From the NCBI RefSeq assembly GCF_900113185.1, contig NZ_FOZD01000001.1, forward strand, positions 1,116,001-1,180,000: 64,000 nucleotides of DNA, written 5' to 3'. The stretch is from Agromyces sp. CF514. GTDB taxonomy: Bacteria > Actinomycetota > Actinomycetes > Actinomycetales > Microbacteriaceae. Below the pieces are notes generated by a model, which worked only from the letters and a program-made list of their open reading frames with translations, made no database searches and was not told where the DNA came from. Position numbers and translations under genes: made by a program. Below, in pieces: positions 57,183-64,000 of the stretch. The stretch's first letter is position 1. Each line of letters opens with the position of its first letter.

Positions 57183-57935
57183 TCAGCGCTTGGGGCTCGG
57201 CGGGCGCCGCCGCTCCCATGCGTCGAGGATGTGCGCGCGCATGGCCGCCTCGGCCTCGTCGGGGTCGCCGGCCTCGATCGCCGCGAAGACGCGCTCGTGC
57301 TCGCGCAGCGTCACGTCGAGCTCGCTGTGCAGGTGGAAGCGGGCGCTCTCGCGGGCCTCGGCGAAGAGCGTGCGCACGATGCTGTCGGCGAGCCGGTTCG
57401 AGGTGATCTCGCCGACGCGCTGGTGGAAGTCGACATCGGCCTGGCTGAAGCGCGGTTCGTCGCCGACGGTCTCGCGCATGAGCACGAGGGCCTCGCGCAG
57501 GCGCTCCAGCTCGGCGGGAGTGCGCCGTGCGGCGGCGTCGCGCGCGATGACGGCCTCGAGTGCGGCGCGTACGGCGCTCAGCTCGTCGAGCACGCCGAGC
57601 GTGGCGTCGTTGGCGACGAGTGCGGCGAGCACGGTCGCGTCGACCATGTTCCAGGAGGCCGGTGGCAGCACGCGGGTGCCTCGGCCCTGGGCCACGGTTA
57701 CGAGGCCCTTCTCCTCGAGGCGCTTGGCGGACTCGCGGATGACGGTGCGGCTGACGCCGAACTGCTCGCAGAGCACGGCCTCGGGCGGCAGCGAGCTGCC
57801 GGGCTCGAGGTCGCCTCGCACGATCGCGTCGACGAGGGCGCTCACGACCGTCACCCCGAGGCGCGGCGCGCGCGTGCGCGAGGCGATCGTGGGGTACTCG
57901 GCGAGCTGCCCCGGCGCAGCGTACGTATCGGACAT
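57183..57935 (-). CDS. FadR-subfamily GntR regulator
   Basis: 250 residues. The winged HTH is LEPGSSLPPEAVLCEQFGVS followed by RTVIRESAKRLEEKGLVTVA (about residues 43-82); the C-terminal FCD domain has VRAALEAVIARDAA, FHQRVGEITSNRL and REHERVFAAIEAGD, with likely metal-ligand His/Asp. TATGCT seven bases before the ATG points to a leaderless transcript. Divergent from the second ABC operon; the shared gap holds a GntR-type site. Its ligand is probably the sugar acid handled by that operon. Confidence 0.88.
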   Translation of the reverse strand: MSDTYAAPGQLAEYPTIASRTRAPRLGVTVVSALVDAIVRGDLEPGSSLPPEAVLCEQFGVSRTVIRESAKRLEEKGLVTVAQGRGTRVLPPASWNMVDATVLAALVANDATLGVLDELSAVRAALEAVIARDAAARRTPAELERLREALVLMRETVGDEPRFSQADVDFHQRVGEITSNRLADSIVRTLFAEARESARFHLHSELDVTLREHERVFAAIEAGDPDEAEAAMRAHILDAWERRRPPSPKR

Positions 57936-57942
57936 GGGTCAC

Positions 57943-58010
57943 AGCATACCGACGAATATTGGTAATACCTATGACGTCTCTTGTGGACTTGATAAGACGT
58001 ATGATGTAAT
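57943..58010. promoter_or_regulatory. Divergent control region with GntR-type site
   Basis: Leftward: TATGCT (57948-57943) is the -10 of the GntR gene. TTGGTAATACCTA (57959-57971) fits the TGGTnnnACCA operator pattern of FadR-type regulators. Rightward: TTGTGG (57981-57986) and TGTAAT (58005-58010), 18 bases apart, could drive the ABC operon; TATGATGT overlaps the latter. Confidence 0.5.
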
Positions 58011-58072
58011 CACTTCTGCCCCGCCCCCTGGGGTGCATGTCGTCAGAGACGCCGACCAGAACAGGATGCGAA

Positions 58073-59443
58073 ATGTCACAGCACTCGTCCTCCCACCGCC
58101 GGGCCGCACGGCTCGTCGCGGTGGCCGCCGCAGCCACCGCGGGGCTCCTCGCGCTCAGCGGTTGCTCGTCAGACGCCTCGGGCGGCGGTGACACCTCGCT
58201 CGGCTTCACCCAGGCCGAGCAGGTCGCCGACAGCCCGATCACCGTGTGGGTCGACGCCTCGCGCGAGCCCGCCGTCACCGCCTTCCAGGATGCGAATCCC
58301 GACATCGAGGTCAACCTCGAGACCTACGACGGCAACGCCGGAGGCAGCGGATCGTTCCAGAGCAAGATCTCGCTCATGGACCAGGCCGGCGAGGGCTGGC
58401 CCGATGTCGTGTTCTCGACCCAGCAGAACGACGCGATCTGGGCGTCGAAGCAGACCACCGGCGGCGAGCAGGGCTTCGCCGCGCCGCTCAACAAGGGCTT
58501 CATCGACCAGGACTTCCTCGACGGCTTCGCGGCGGGGTCGCTCGACTACACGACCATCGACGGCACCGTCTACGGTCTGCGCAACGACCTCGCGCAGACC
58601 GTCTTCTACTACGACCAGACGCTGCTCGACCAGTTCGGCTACGACGTGCCCACCACGTGGGAGGAGTACGGCGAACTCGGCGACAAGCTCGCCGCCGAGC
58701 ACCCGGGGTACATCCTCGGCAGCATGGGCGACAGCTTCATGACCTACGTCTACTACGGCGGCTCCGAGTCGCCCGTGTTCCAGTCGCCCGAGGCGAACGT
58801 CTTCCACTCCGACACGGCCGACGCGAACTCCGAGGGCATCTCGAAGATCCTCGACGGCATGCTCGCCAACGGCACGCTCGTGCAGGACAGCTTCTTCAGC
58901 GCCGACTTCGCCTCGAAGTACGCGGGCAAGCTCGTGGGCGTGCCCGGACCGGTCTGGTACACGGGTGCGATCTTCCAGGGTGCGCTCGCCGTGCCCGCCG
59001 GGCAGATCGGCGTCAGCGCCCCGCTCAAGTGGGACGGCGGCGACGTCGCGGCCGGCAACGTGGGCGGCGGCGTCTGGTACGCCTCGAGCCACTCGAAGAA
59101 CCTCGATGCGGTCAAGACGTTCCTCGAGTTCGTCACGAGCGCCGACGAGTTCCAGGTCGACGCCTCGTCGGGCTACCCGGCGTACACGTCGGCCGCCGAG
59201 AAGTGGCTCGACAAGCAGGCCGAGGCCGGCTACTTCGTGAACGACGACTTCAAGACCGTGATGTCGGATGCCGCGGGCCAGGTCTGGTCGGGCTGGAACG
59301 TCACCTCGTGGAGCCCCGAGACCGCCTGGGCGAAGATCGTGATCCCCGGCATCGCCGACGGGAAGACCATCGAGTCGCTGCTGCCCGCATGGCAGCAGGA
59401 GCTCGAGAACGAGGCCACCGTCAACGGATACTCGGTCGAGTAA
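58073..59443 (+). CDS. Sugar ABC transporter substrate-binding lipoprotein
   Basis: 456 residues. Lipobox LSGC with Cys31 after a basic n-region. Type-1 solute-binding features: ITVWVDASREPAVTAFQDANPDIEV, GWPDVVFSTQQNDAIWASKQ, YGLRNDLAQTVFYYDQTLLDQFG and PTTWEEYGELGDKLA. It differs clearly from the binding protein at 11852 and so should bind a different sugar. AGGA six bases before ATG 58073 fixes the start; the in-frame ATG at 58037 would put an extra segment ahead of the signal. One base separates it from the permease start. Confidence 0.88.
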   Translation: MSQHSSSHRRAARLVAVAAAATAGLLALSGCSSDASGGGDTSLGFTQAEQVADSPITVWVDASREPAVTAFQDANPDIEVNLETYDGNAGGSGSFQSKISLMDQAGEGWPDVVFSTQQNDAIWASKQTTGGEQGFAAPLNKGFIDQDFLDGFAAGSLDYTTIDGTVYGLRNDLAQTVFYYDQTLLDQFGYDVPTTWEEYGELGDKLAAEHPGYILGSMGDSFMTYVYYGGSESPVFQSPEANVFHSDTADANSEGISKILDGMLANGTLVQDSFFSADFASKYAGKLVGVPGPVWYTGAIFQGALAVPAGQIGVSAPLKWDGGDVAAGNVGGGVWYASSHSKNLDAVKTFLEFVTSADEFQVDASSGYPAYTSAAEKWLDKQAEAGYFVNDDFKTVMSDAAGQVWSGWNVTSWSPETAWAKIVIPGIADGKTIESLLPAWQQELENEATVNGYSVE

Positions 59444-59444
59444 C

Positions 59445-60389
59445 GTGACCGTCACCGCACCTCCGGTTCCGGTCGACGCCGTCCCCTCGGGGCGGCGCCG
59501 GCCGGAGGGCCGGCGCGCGTCTCGCGTGAATGCGGGGCAGTCGCGCTACGGCTACGTCTTCGTCAGCGGGTACACCCTGCTGCTGCTGGCCTTCGGCCTG
59601 CTGCCCACGCTCTACGCCCTGTACCTCTCGTTCACGCGCAACGGCGTCTTCGTCGGCTTCGACAACTTCGTGCGCGTCTTCGGCGACTACCGGTTCCTGC
59701 CGGCGGTCATGCACGTCGCGCTGTACGTGCTCTTCTGGCTCGTGAGCCTCATCGTGCTCGTCGTCGTGCTCGCGATCATCGTGCACGGCATCCGGGTGCG
59801 CTGGCTCGGCAACACCGCCCGGTTCCTCTTCTACATCCCGGGCGCCATCGCCGGCGCCTCGAGCGTGCTGCTCTGGCTCTTCGTGCTCGACCCGTCGGTC
59901 AGCCCGGTCTCCGCCCTGCTGCACGCGATGGGCTACGAGTCGCTCATCAACGTGGTCGCCGTCGGCAACCTGCCCGTGGTCTTCACCGTCATCGCCTTCT
60001 GGGCCGGAGCGGGCTCGTGGATCGTCATCATGTTCGGCGCGCTCAACAACGTGCCGGTCGAGGTCATGGAGGCCGCCCGCATCGACGGAGCCGGCCCCGT
60101 GCAGACGGCGTGGTACATCCAGCTGCCGATGCTCACCAAGTGGATCAGCTACATGGGCGTCATGTCGCTTGCGGCGGGCACCCAGCTCTTCGTCGAGCCG
60201 AAGATCCTCGCGCAGGCGACGAAGAACATCGTGCCCGAGGACTACTCCCTCAACCAGCTCGCCTACCTCTACGCCTTCCGGCAGAACGACTTCTCGGGAT
60301 CGGCCGCCATCTCGGTGATGCTGCTCGTGGTCGCGCTGGGGCTCTCGGCGATCTTCATCTTCCGAGGAAAGCTGTTCGAACGTGACTGA
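59445..60389 (+). CDS. Sugar ABC transporter permease (MalF type)
   Basis: 314 residues with six membrane helices after a Pro/Arg-rich N-terminus. The ATPase-docking EAA loop is MEAARIDGAGPVQTAWYIQLP (about residues 206-226). GTG start directly after the binding-protein stop. Forms a pair with the next gene; no ATPase gene is in the operon. Confidence 0.88.
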   Translation: MTVTAPPVPVDAVPSGRRRPEGRRASRVNAGQSRYGYVFVSGYTLLLLAFGLLPTLYALYLSFTRNGVFVGFDNFVRVFGDYRFLPAVMHVALYVLFWLVSLIVLVVVLAIIVHGIRVRWLGNTARFLFYIPGAIAGASSVLLWLFVLDPSVSPVSALLHAMGYESLINVVAVGNLPVVFTVIAFWAGAGSWIVIMFGALNNVPVEVMEAARIDGAGPVQTAWYIQLPMLTKWISYMGVMSLAAGTQLFVEPKILAQATKNIVPEDYSLNQLAYLYAFRQNDFSGSAAISVMLLVVALGLSAIFIFRGKLFERD

Positions 60390-61317
60390 CCTGACCACCC
60401 GCACCATCGTGACCAACGGCGCCCCGCAGCGCCGGGAGCGCCACGCGCTCACCCCGGGGCAGTGGATCGGCCGCGCCGTCGTCGTGCTCGTGCTGCTCGT
60501 GTTCGCGGCCTTCTTCATCCTGCCGATCATCTGGCTGGTGCTCGCACCGACGAAGACGAACTCGCAGCTGCTGCAGGAGGGCCCGTTCAGCTTCGGGTCC
60601 CTCGACCAGCTCGCGGCCAACTGGAACGAGCTGTTCGCGTTCGGCAGCGGCGTCTTCACGACCTGGATGGGCAACTCGGCGTTCTACTCGTTCACCGCGC
60701 TCGTGATCACCCTGATCGTGAGCATCCCGGCCGGGTACGCGCTCGCGCTCATCGAGTTCAAGGGTCGTCGCCTGCTGCTGGTCACCACGCTCATCGTGAT
60801 GCTCATCCCGAACACCGCCCTCGTGCTGCCGATCTTCCTCGAGCTGAGCGCCGCGAAGCTCATCGGCAGCCCGCTCGCGGTGATCCTGCCGTTCTCGTTC
60901 TTCCCGTTCGGCGTGTACCTGACCTACATCTACTTCTCGACCGCCGTCTCGCGCGACCTGCTGAACGCGGCCCGCATCGACGGCGCGGGCGAGGTGCGGG
61001 TGTTCGCACAGGTCGCCATGCCGCTCGCGACGCCCGTGATCGCCCTCGTCGGCTTCTTCAGCTTCGTGGCGAACTGGAACAACTACTTCCTGCCGTTCCT
61101 CGTGGTCGGCGGAACGAAGATCCCCGTGCAGGTGGGCCTCGCGAACCTGCTCGCGAACGTGCCGGCCTTCAATCCGACCACGGCCTCGAGCATCGTGATC
61201 CAGCTGCCGACGCTCGCCCTCGCGACGCTCATCTCGGTGGCGCCGATCCTGCTCATCTTCCTGTTCGCGCAGCGTTTCCTCGTCGAGGGAATGACGGCCG
61301 GCGGAACCAAGGAATGA
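60382..61317 (+). CDS. Sugar ABC transporter permease (MalG type)
   Basis: 311 residues, six membrane helices. EAA loop: LNAARIDGAGEVRVFAQVAMP (about residues 194-214). The GTG start overlaps the preceding gene by 8 bases. Followed 13 bases on by the enolase-superfamily gene, so import and catabolism are co-transcribed. Confidence 0.88.
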   Translation: MTDLTTRTIVTNGAPQRRERHALTPGQWIGRAVVVLVLLVFAAFFILPIIWLVLAPTKTNSQLLQEGPFSFGSLDQLAANWNELFAFGSGVFTTWMGNSAFYSFTALVITLIVSIPAGYALALIEFKGRRLLLVTTLIVMLIPNTALVLPIFLELSAAKLIGSPLAVILPFSFFPFGVYLTYIYFSTAVSRDLLNAARIDGAGEVRVFAQVAMPLATPVIALVGFFSFVANWNNYFLPFLVVGGTKIPVQVGLANLLANVPAFNPTTASSIVIQLPTLALATLISVAPILLIFLFAQRFLVEGMTAGGTKE

Positions 61318-61330
61318 CGAAGAGGACCCC

Positions 61331-62482
61331 ATGAAGATCACCGGATACCGCACCGTCACCGCACAGCACCACTGGCGCCGCTCGATCGGCGACGTGAACG
61401 GGCACATCACCGAGGCCGTCACCGAGGTGCCCATCGTCATCCTCGAGACCGACGCAGGGCTCGAGGGCGTGGGCATCGGCTCGCACGCCGATCTCCAGCG
61501 GCTGTTCCCCGCGCTCGACGGCGAAGACCCGAGGAGCACCTCCGCGCTCTTCGACCGCATGCTCGCCCAGGTGTTCAAGAGCGGGCACGCCGGTGCGACG
61601 TACGGCGGCCTCGCGACGCTCGACGCCGCGCTCTGGGACCTCAAGGCGAAGGCCGCGGGCGAACCGCTCTGGCGTCTGCTCGGCGGGCGCGACCGGTTCG
61701 TGCCCGGGTACGCGTCGGGGCTCGACATCGCGCTCGACGACGACGAGCTCACGACGTTCTACGCCGAGTTCGCCGAGCGGGGCTTCGTCGCGGGCAAGCT
61801 CAAGGGCGGGCTCGACCTCGACGCCGACCTGCGCCGCCTCGGCATCCTCTCCGATGCGCTGCGCGTGAACACCAGCAGGCCGGGCCTCATGCTCGACGCG
61901 AACGAGTCGTGGCAGCTCAAGCAGGCCGTGCGCTACGTGTCGGCCATCGAGGAGCAGGTCGACCTGCTCTGGGTCGAGGAACCGCTGCGCCGATGGGATG
62001 CCACCGGGCACGCCCGGCTCAGCAGCGGCATCAAGGCGGCCGTCGCCACGGGCGAGAACCTCACGGGCGTCGACCAGTTCCGGCCCCTGTTCGACGCGGG
62101 CGCGCCCGACATCGTGCAGGCCGGCGCGATCTGGGGCGTCTCGCACCTGCACCGTCTCTCGTTCGCGGCCGCGGCCCGCGACCTTCCGGTCAGCCCGGTC
62201 GGCTACAACGCCAACCCCGCGGTCGCGCACGTCATGACGGCGGTGCCGAACCATCTCACGACCGAGGTGCAGGCGCTCGACTTCGCCGACGGCGTGCTCG
62301 TCGACCACGAGTTCGCCGACGGCGGCATCGTGCTGAGCGACGCGCCCGGCGCAGGCATCTCGATCGACGAGGCCCTGATCGACGCCCGGCGCGACGGCGG
62401 AGGCTGGGCCGACCCGGCCGGCCCCCACATGCGTCCGACGCGCGCGGGCCTGCGAGTCGTGCTCGATGGCGTCGAGCGCTGA
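61331..62482 (+). CDS. Enolase-superfamily sugar-acid dehydratase (mandelate racemase/MLE type)
   Basis: 383 residues. The N-terminal capping domain is followed by the barrel. Metal ligands Asp189 (LMLDANESW), Glu216 (LWVEEPL) and Glu242 (ATGENL) are spaced as usual, and Lys156 and Lys158 (GKLKGG) give the KxK base motif. GAIWGVSHLHRLSF supplies a possible His base on the opposite face. Members abstract a proton alpha to a carboxylate, usually dehydrating or racemising sugar acids. With an ABC importer and a Gfo/Idh/MocA oxidoreductase it points to oxidation of a sugar to an acid, then dehydration. The acid cannot be named. Confidence 0.88.
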   Translation: MKITGYRTVTAQHHWRRSIGDVNGHITEAVTEVPIVILETDAGLEGVGIGSHADLQRLFPALDGEDPRSTSALFDRMLAQVFKSGHAGATYGGLATLDAALWDLKAKAAGEPLWRLLGGRDRFVPGYASGLDIALDDDELTTFYAEFAERGFVAGKLKGGLDLDADLRRLGILSDALRVNTSRPGLMLDANESWQLKQAVRYVSAIEEQVDLLWVEEPLRRWDATGHARLSSGIKAAVATGENLTGVDQFRPLFDAGAPDIVQAGAIWGVSHLHRLSFAAAARDLPVSPVGYNANPAVAHVMTAVPNHLTTEVQALDFADGVLVDHEFADGGIVLSDAPGAGISIDEALIDARRDGGGWADPAGPHMRPTRAGLRVVLDGVER

Positions 62483-62505
62483 CCCTCGAGCGCAGAAGGA
62501 AGACC

Positions 62506-63468
62506 ATGGAACTCCGACCCGGACTGCATCGCATCCAGGCCCCGCTCGGCGACCGCTTCGTCGCCCTGTACCTGCTCGTCGGCGACGACGCGGCGCTGCT
62601 CGTCGACACGGGCGTGCGCGAGAGCATCACCGACACGCTGCTGCCCTACCTCGATGCCGCAGGCATCCCTCGCGAGCGGATTCGCTGGGCGGTGAACACG
62701 CACTGCGACTACGACCACACGGGCGGCAACGGTGCGCTCAAGGCGGCGATCCCGAGCGTGCAGCTCGTCGCGCACGGGCTCGACGCCGACCTCGTCGAAG
62801 ACGTGCAGCGCCTCATCGACGAGCGGTACGGCGAGTTCCGCGAGACCGACGGATTCGACGACCCGCCGGAGACCACCGCCTACCTGCGGAGCGTCTCCGA
62901 CCTGGTGCCGATCGACCTGCGGGTCGAGGGCGGCGAGGAGTTCGACCTCGGCGGCCGCACCGTGCGCGTGCTGCACGTGCCAGGGCACAGCCCGGGACAT
63001 GTCGCCGTCCACGACGAGGCGAACCGCGCCCTGCTCATCGGCGACGCGACGCTCGGCGAGAGCGTGCTGTTCGCCGACGGCAGCCCGGCGTTCCCGCCGA
63101 CGTACCGCGACACCGACCCCTACGTCGAGAGCCTGCGCGCGTTCCGCGCGCTCGACGCCGACCTGCTGCTCACCGCGCACTACCCCGTGTACGAGGGCGA
63201 GGGCGTCGCCCGGTTCCTCGTCGAGAGCGAGGCCTACACCGAGCGCATCGACGAGCTCATGTCCGAGTTGCTGGCGGCCCGCACCGAGCCGGCCACCACG
63301 CTCGAACTCGTGCGCGAGGCTGGCTCCGCCCTCGGGCCGTGGGGCGCCGACGCGCTCGACTACTCGGTCTTCCCCGTCACGGGCAACCTCGAGCGGCTCG
63401 AACGACGCGGGCTCGTGACATCCGCCGTCGAAGCCGACGGACGCCGCACCTGGCGGTGGGCCCGATGA
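62506..63468 (+). CDS. Metallo-beta-lactamase-fold hydrolase
   Basis: 320 residues. The metal motif is NTHCDYDHTGGN (His66, Asp68, Asp70, His71), with Asp in place of the second His of HxHxDH, a known variant in the superfamily. Further ligands: His in PGHSPGHVAVHD, Asp in LIGDATLGES and His in LLTAHYPVY. The C-terminal 80 residues (ELMSELLAARTEPATTLELV; LERLERRGLVTSAVEADGRR) resemble a winged-helix tail as in LACTB2-like proteins. It probably hydrolyses a lactone or thioester of the pathway. AAGGAAG precedes ATG 62506. Confidence 0.85.
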   Translation: MELRPGLHRIQAPLGDRFVALYLLVGDDAALLVDTGVRESITDTLLPYLDAAGIPRERIRWAVNTHCDYDHTGGNGALKAAIPSVQLVAHGLDADLVEDVQRLIDERYGEFRETDGFDDPPETTAYLRSVSDLVPIDLRVEGGEEFDLGGRTVRVLHVPGHSPGHVAVHDEANRALLIGDATLGESVLFADGSPAFPPTYRDTDPYVESLRAFRALDADLLLTAHYPVYEGEGVARFLVESEAYTERIDELMSELLAARTEPATTLELVREAGSALGPWGADALDYSVFPVTGNLERLERRGLVTSAVEADGRRTWRWAR

Positions 63469-64000
63469 CCGCGAGGGTGCGGCTCGGTGCCGTCGGCGCC
63501 GGCTGGTGGGCGACGAGCAACCACTTCCCGATCTTCGCGGCCCGCGACGACGTCGAGCTCGTCGGCGTCTGCGGCATCGGCCCCGAGCTCGAGACCGTGC
63601 GCGAGCAGTTCGGCTTCGGCATGGCCACGACCGACTACGACGAGCTGCTCGCGCAGGACCTCGACGCGATGGTCGTCGCGACGCCGCACGACCTGCACCA
63701 CCCGCAGGCCGTCGCGGCGATCGAACGCGGCCTGCACGTGCTCGTCGAGAAGCCCGTCACGCTCGATGCCGCGCAGGGGTGGGACCTGGCCGCGAAGGTC
63801 CACGAGCACGGCGTGCACTTCCTCGCGCCCTACGGCTGGAACTACAAGCCGTTCACGGTCGCCGCCAAGCGCCTCGTCGAGGCCGGGCACCTCGGCGAGA
63901 TCCAGCACGTGCTCTGCCACATGGCCTCGCCCACCCGCGGCCTCTTCGCGGGCGACACGAACCACATCCGCGCGCTCTGGGACTCCGAGACCAGCGGTCC
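63465..64000 (+). CDS. Gfo/Idh/MocA-family oxidoreductase, cut by the right edge
   Basis: The first 178 or so residues. RLGAVGAGWWATSNHFPIFAARDDVELVGVC is the Rossmann start; VVATPHDLHHPQAVAAIERGLHVLVEKPVTLD (about residues 70-101) has the conserved EKP motif whose Lys contacts substrate and cofactor. Family members oxidise sugars and polyols with NAD(P). ATG overlaps the upstream stop by 4 bases, so it continues the ABC-enolase operon. Confidence 0.9.
   Translation, partial: MTARVRLGAVGAGWWATSNHFPIFAARDDVELVGVCGIGPELETVREQFGFGMATTDYDELLAQDLDAMVVATPHDLHHPQAVAAIERGLHVLVEKPVTLDAAQGWDLAAKVHEHGVHFLAPYGWNYKPFTVAAKRLVEAGHLGEIQHVLCHMASPTRGLFAGDTNHIRALWDSETSG

Noticed and set aside
62701-62718. Metallo-beta-lactamase gene inactive because the second His of HxHxDH is Asp
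   Set aside because: HxDxDH variants are common in active members of this superfamily and the other ligands are present.
1-64000. tRNA, rRNA, insertion sequences, riboswitches
   Set aside because: I looked for CCA-ended cloverleafs, transposase motifs and conserved leader structures in the gaps and saw none; all gaps are below 300 bases.

Overview
The window is 64 kb of very GC-rich DNA with tightly packed genes, GTG starts, many 4-nt ATGA/GTGA overlaps between neighbouring genes, Ala/Asp/Val-rich proteins and many leaderless-looking starts (a -10 hexamer 6-7 nt before ATG/GTG). With catabolic clusters controlled by LacI, GntR and MarR regulators, a SufU-type iron-sulfur system and an F420-type flavin-like protein, it looks like a chromosomal segment of a soil actinobacterium, most likely a Microbacteriaceae such as an Agromyces relative (inference; no rRNA or other marker is present). 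I see no tRNA, rRNA, insertion sequence, phage gene or CRISPR array. No gap between genes exceeds 300 bases; the larger gaps hold operators, hairpins or short repeats, listed below.

Layout. 1-6.8 kb: start of a secreted protein, a secreted metallophosphoesterase whose signal peptide looks frameshifted, a HupE/UreJ-like membrane protein, a lipoprotein, a GAP-family and an AI-2E-family membrane protein. 6.9-9.5 kb: a COG2085-type reductase divergent from a MarR regulator, and a GT1-like glycosyltransferase. 9.5-19.6 kb: two convergent LacI regulators, then a sugar ABC importer (binding protein, two permeases, no ATPase), a GH2 beta-mannosidase, a GH113-like hydrolase and a BadF/GlcNAc-kinase-like kinase, suggesting uptake and intracellular breakdown of a beta-mannoside, possibly Man-beta-GlcNAc. 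19.7-23.8 kb: FAD monooxygenase, MarR, CocE-type hydrolase and DUF3237 protein in one operon. 23.8-25.5 kb: TetR divergent from an SDR with an extra N-terminal domain. 25.8-30.8 kb: SAF-domain oxidoreductase (COG4091 type), FadR-type regulator, MHS transporter and DUF1537 acid-sugar kinase, tied together by repeated TGGTCnGACCA-type operators; this is the best candidate here for an undescribed catabolic pathway.

31-40.2 kb: MarR, a shortened serine-recombinase-like protein, and a complete narG-H-J-I-K operon for nitrate respiration. 40.5-43.5 kb: secreted M1 aminopeptidase and a CHY zinc-finger protein. 43.6-46.7 kb: a solitary ectB and sufS-sufU. 46.9-51.7 kb: small metabolic and acetyltransferase genes, including a VOC protein and an SGNH hydrolase whose last three codons and stops both lie inside one inverted repeat. 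51.7-54.8 kb: two ArsR-type regulators, each with a palindrome laid over its own start codon, the second heading an operon with an SRPBCC protein and an SDR that has lost its catalytic Tyr and Lys. 55-64 kb: a secreted beta-helix enzyme, a FadR/GntR regulator and an operon with a second sugar ABC importer, an enolase-superfamily dehydratase, a metallo-beta-lactamase-fold hydrolase and a Gfo/Idh/MocA oxidoreductase cut by the right edge, probably for import and oxidation of a plant-polysaccharide-derived sugar or sugar acid.

The overall picture is a free-living heterotroph with several sugar and sugar-acid scavenging modules, each under a local repressor whose operator can be read in the DNA, together with nitrate respiration.
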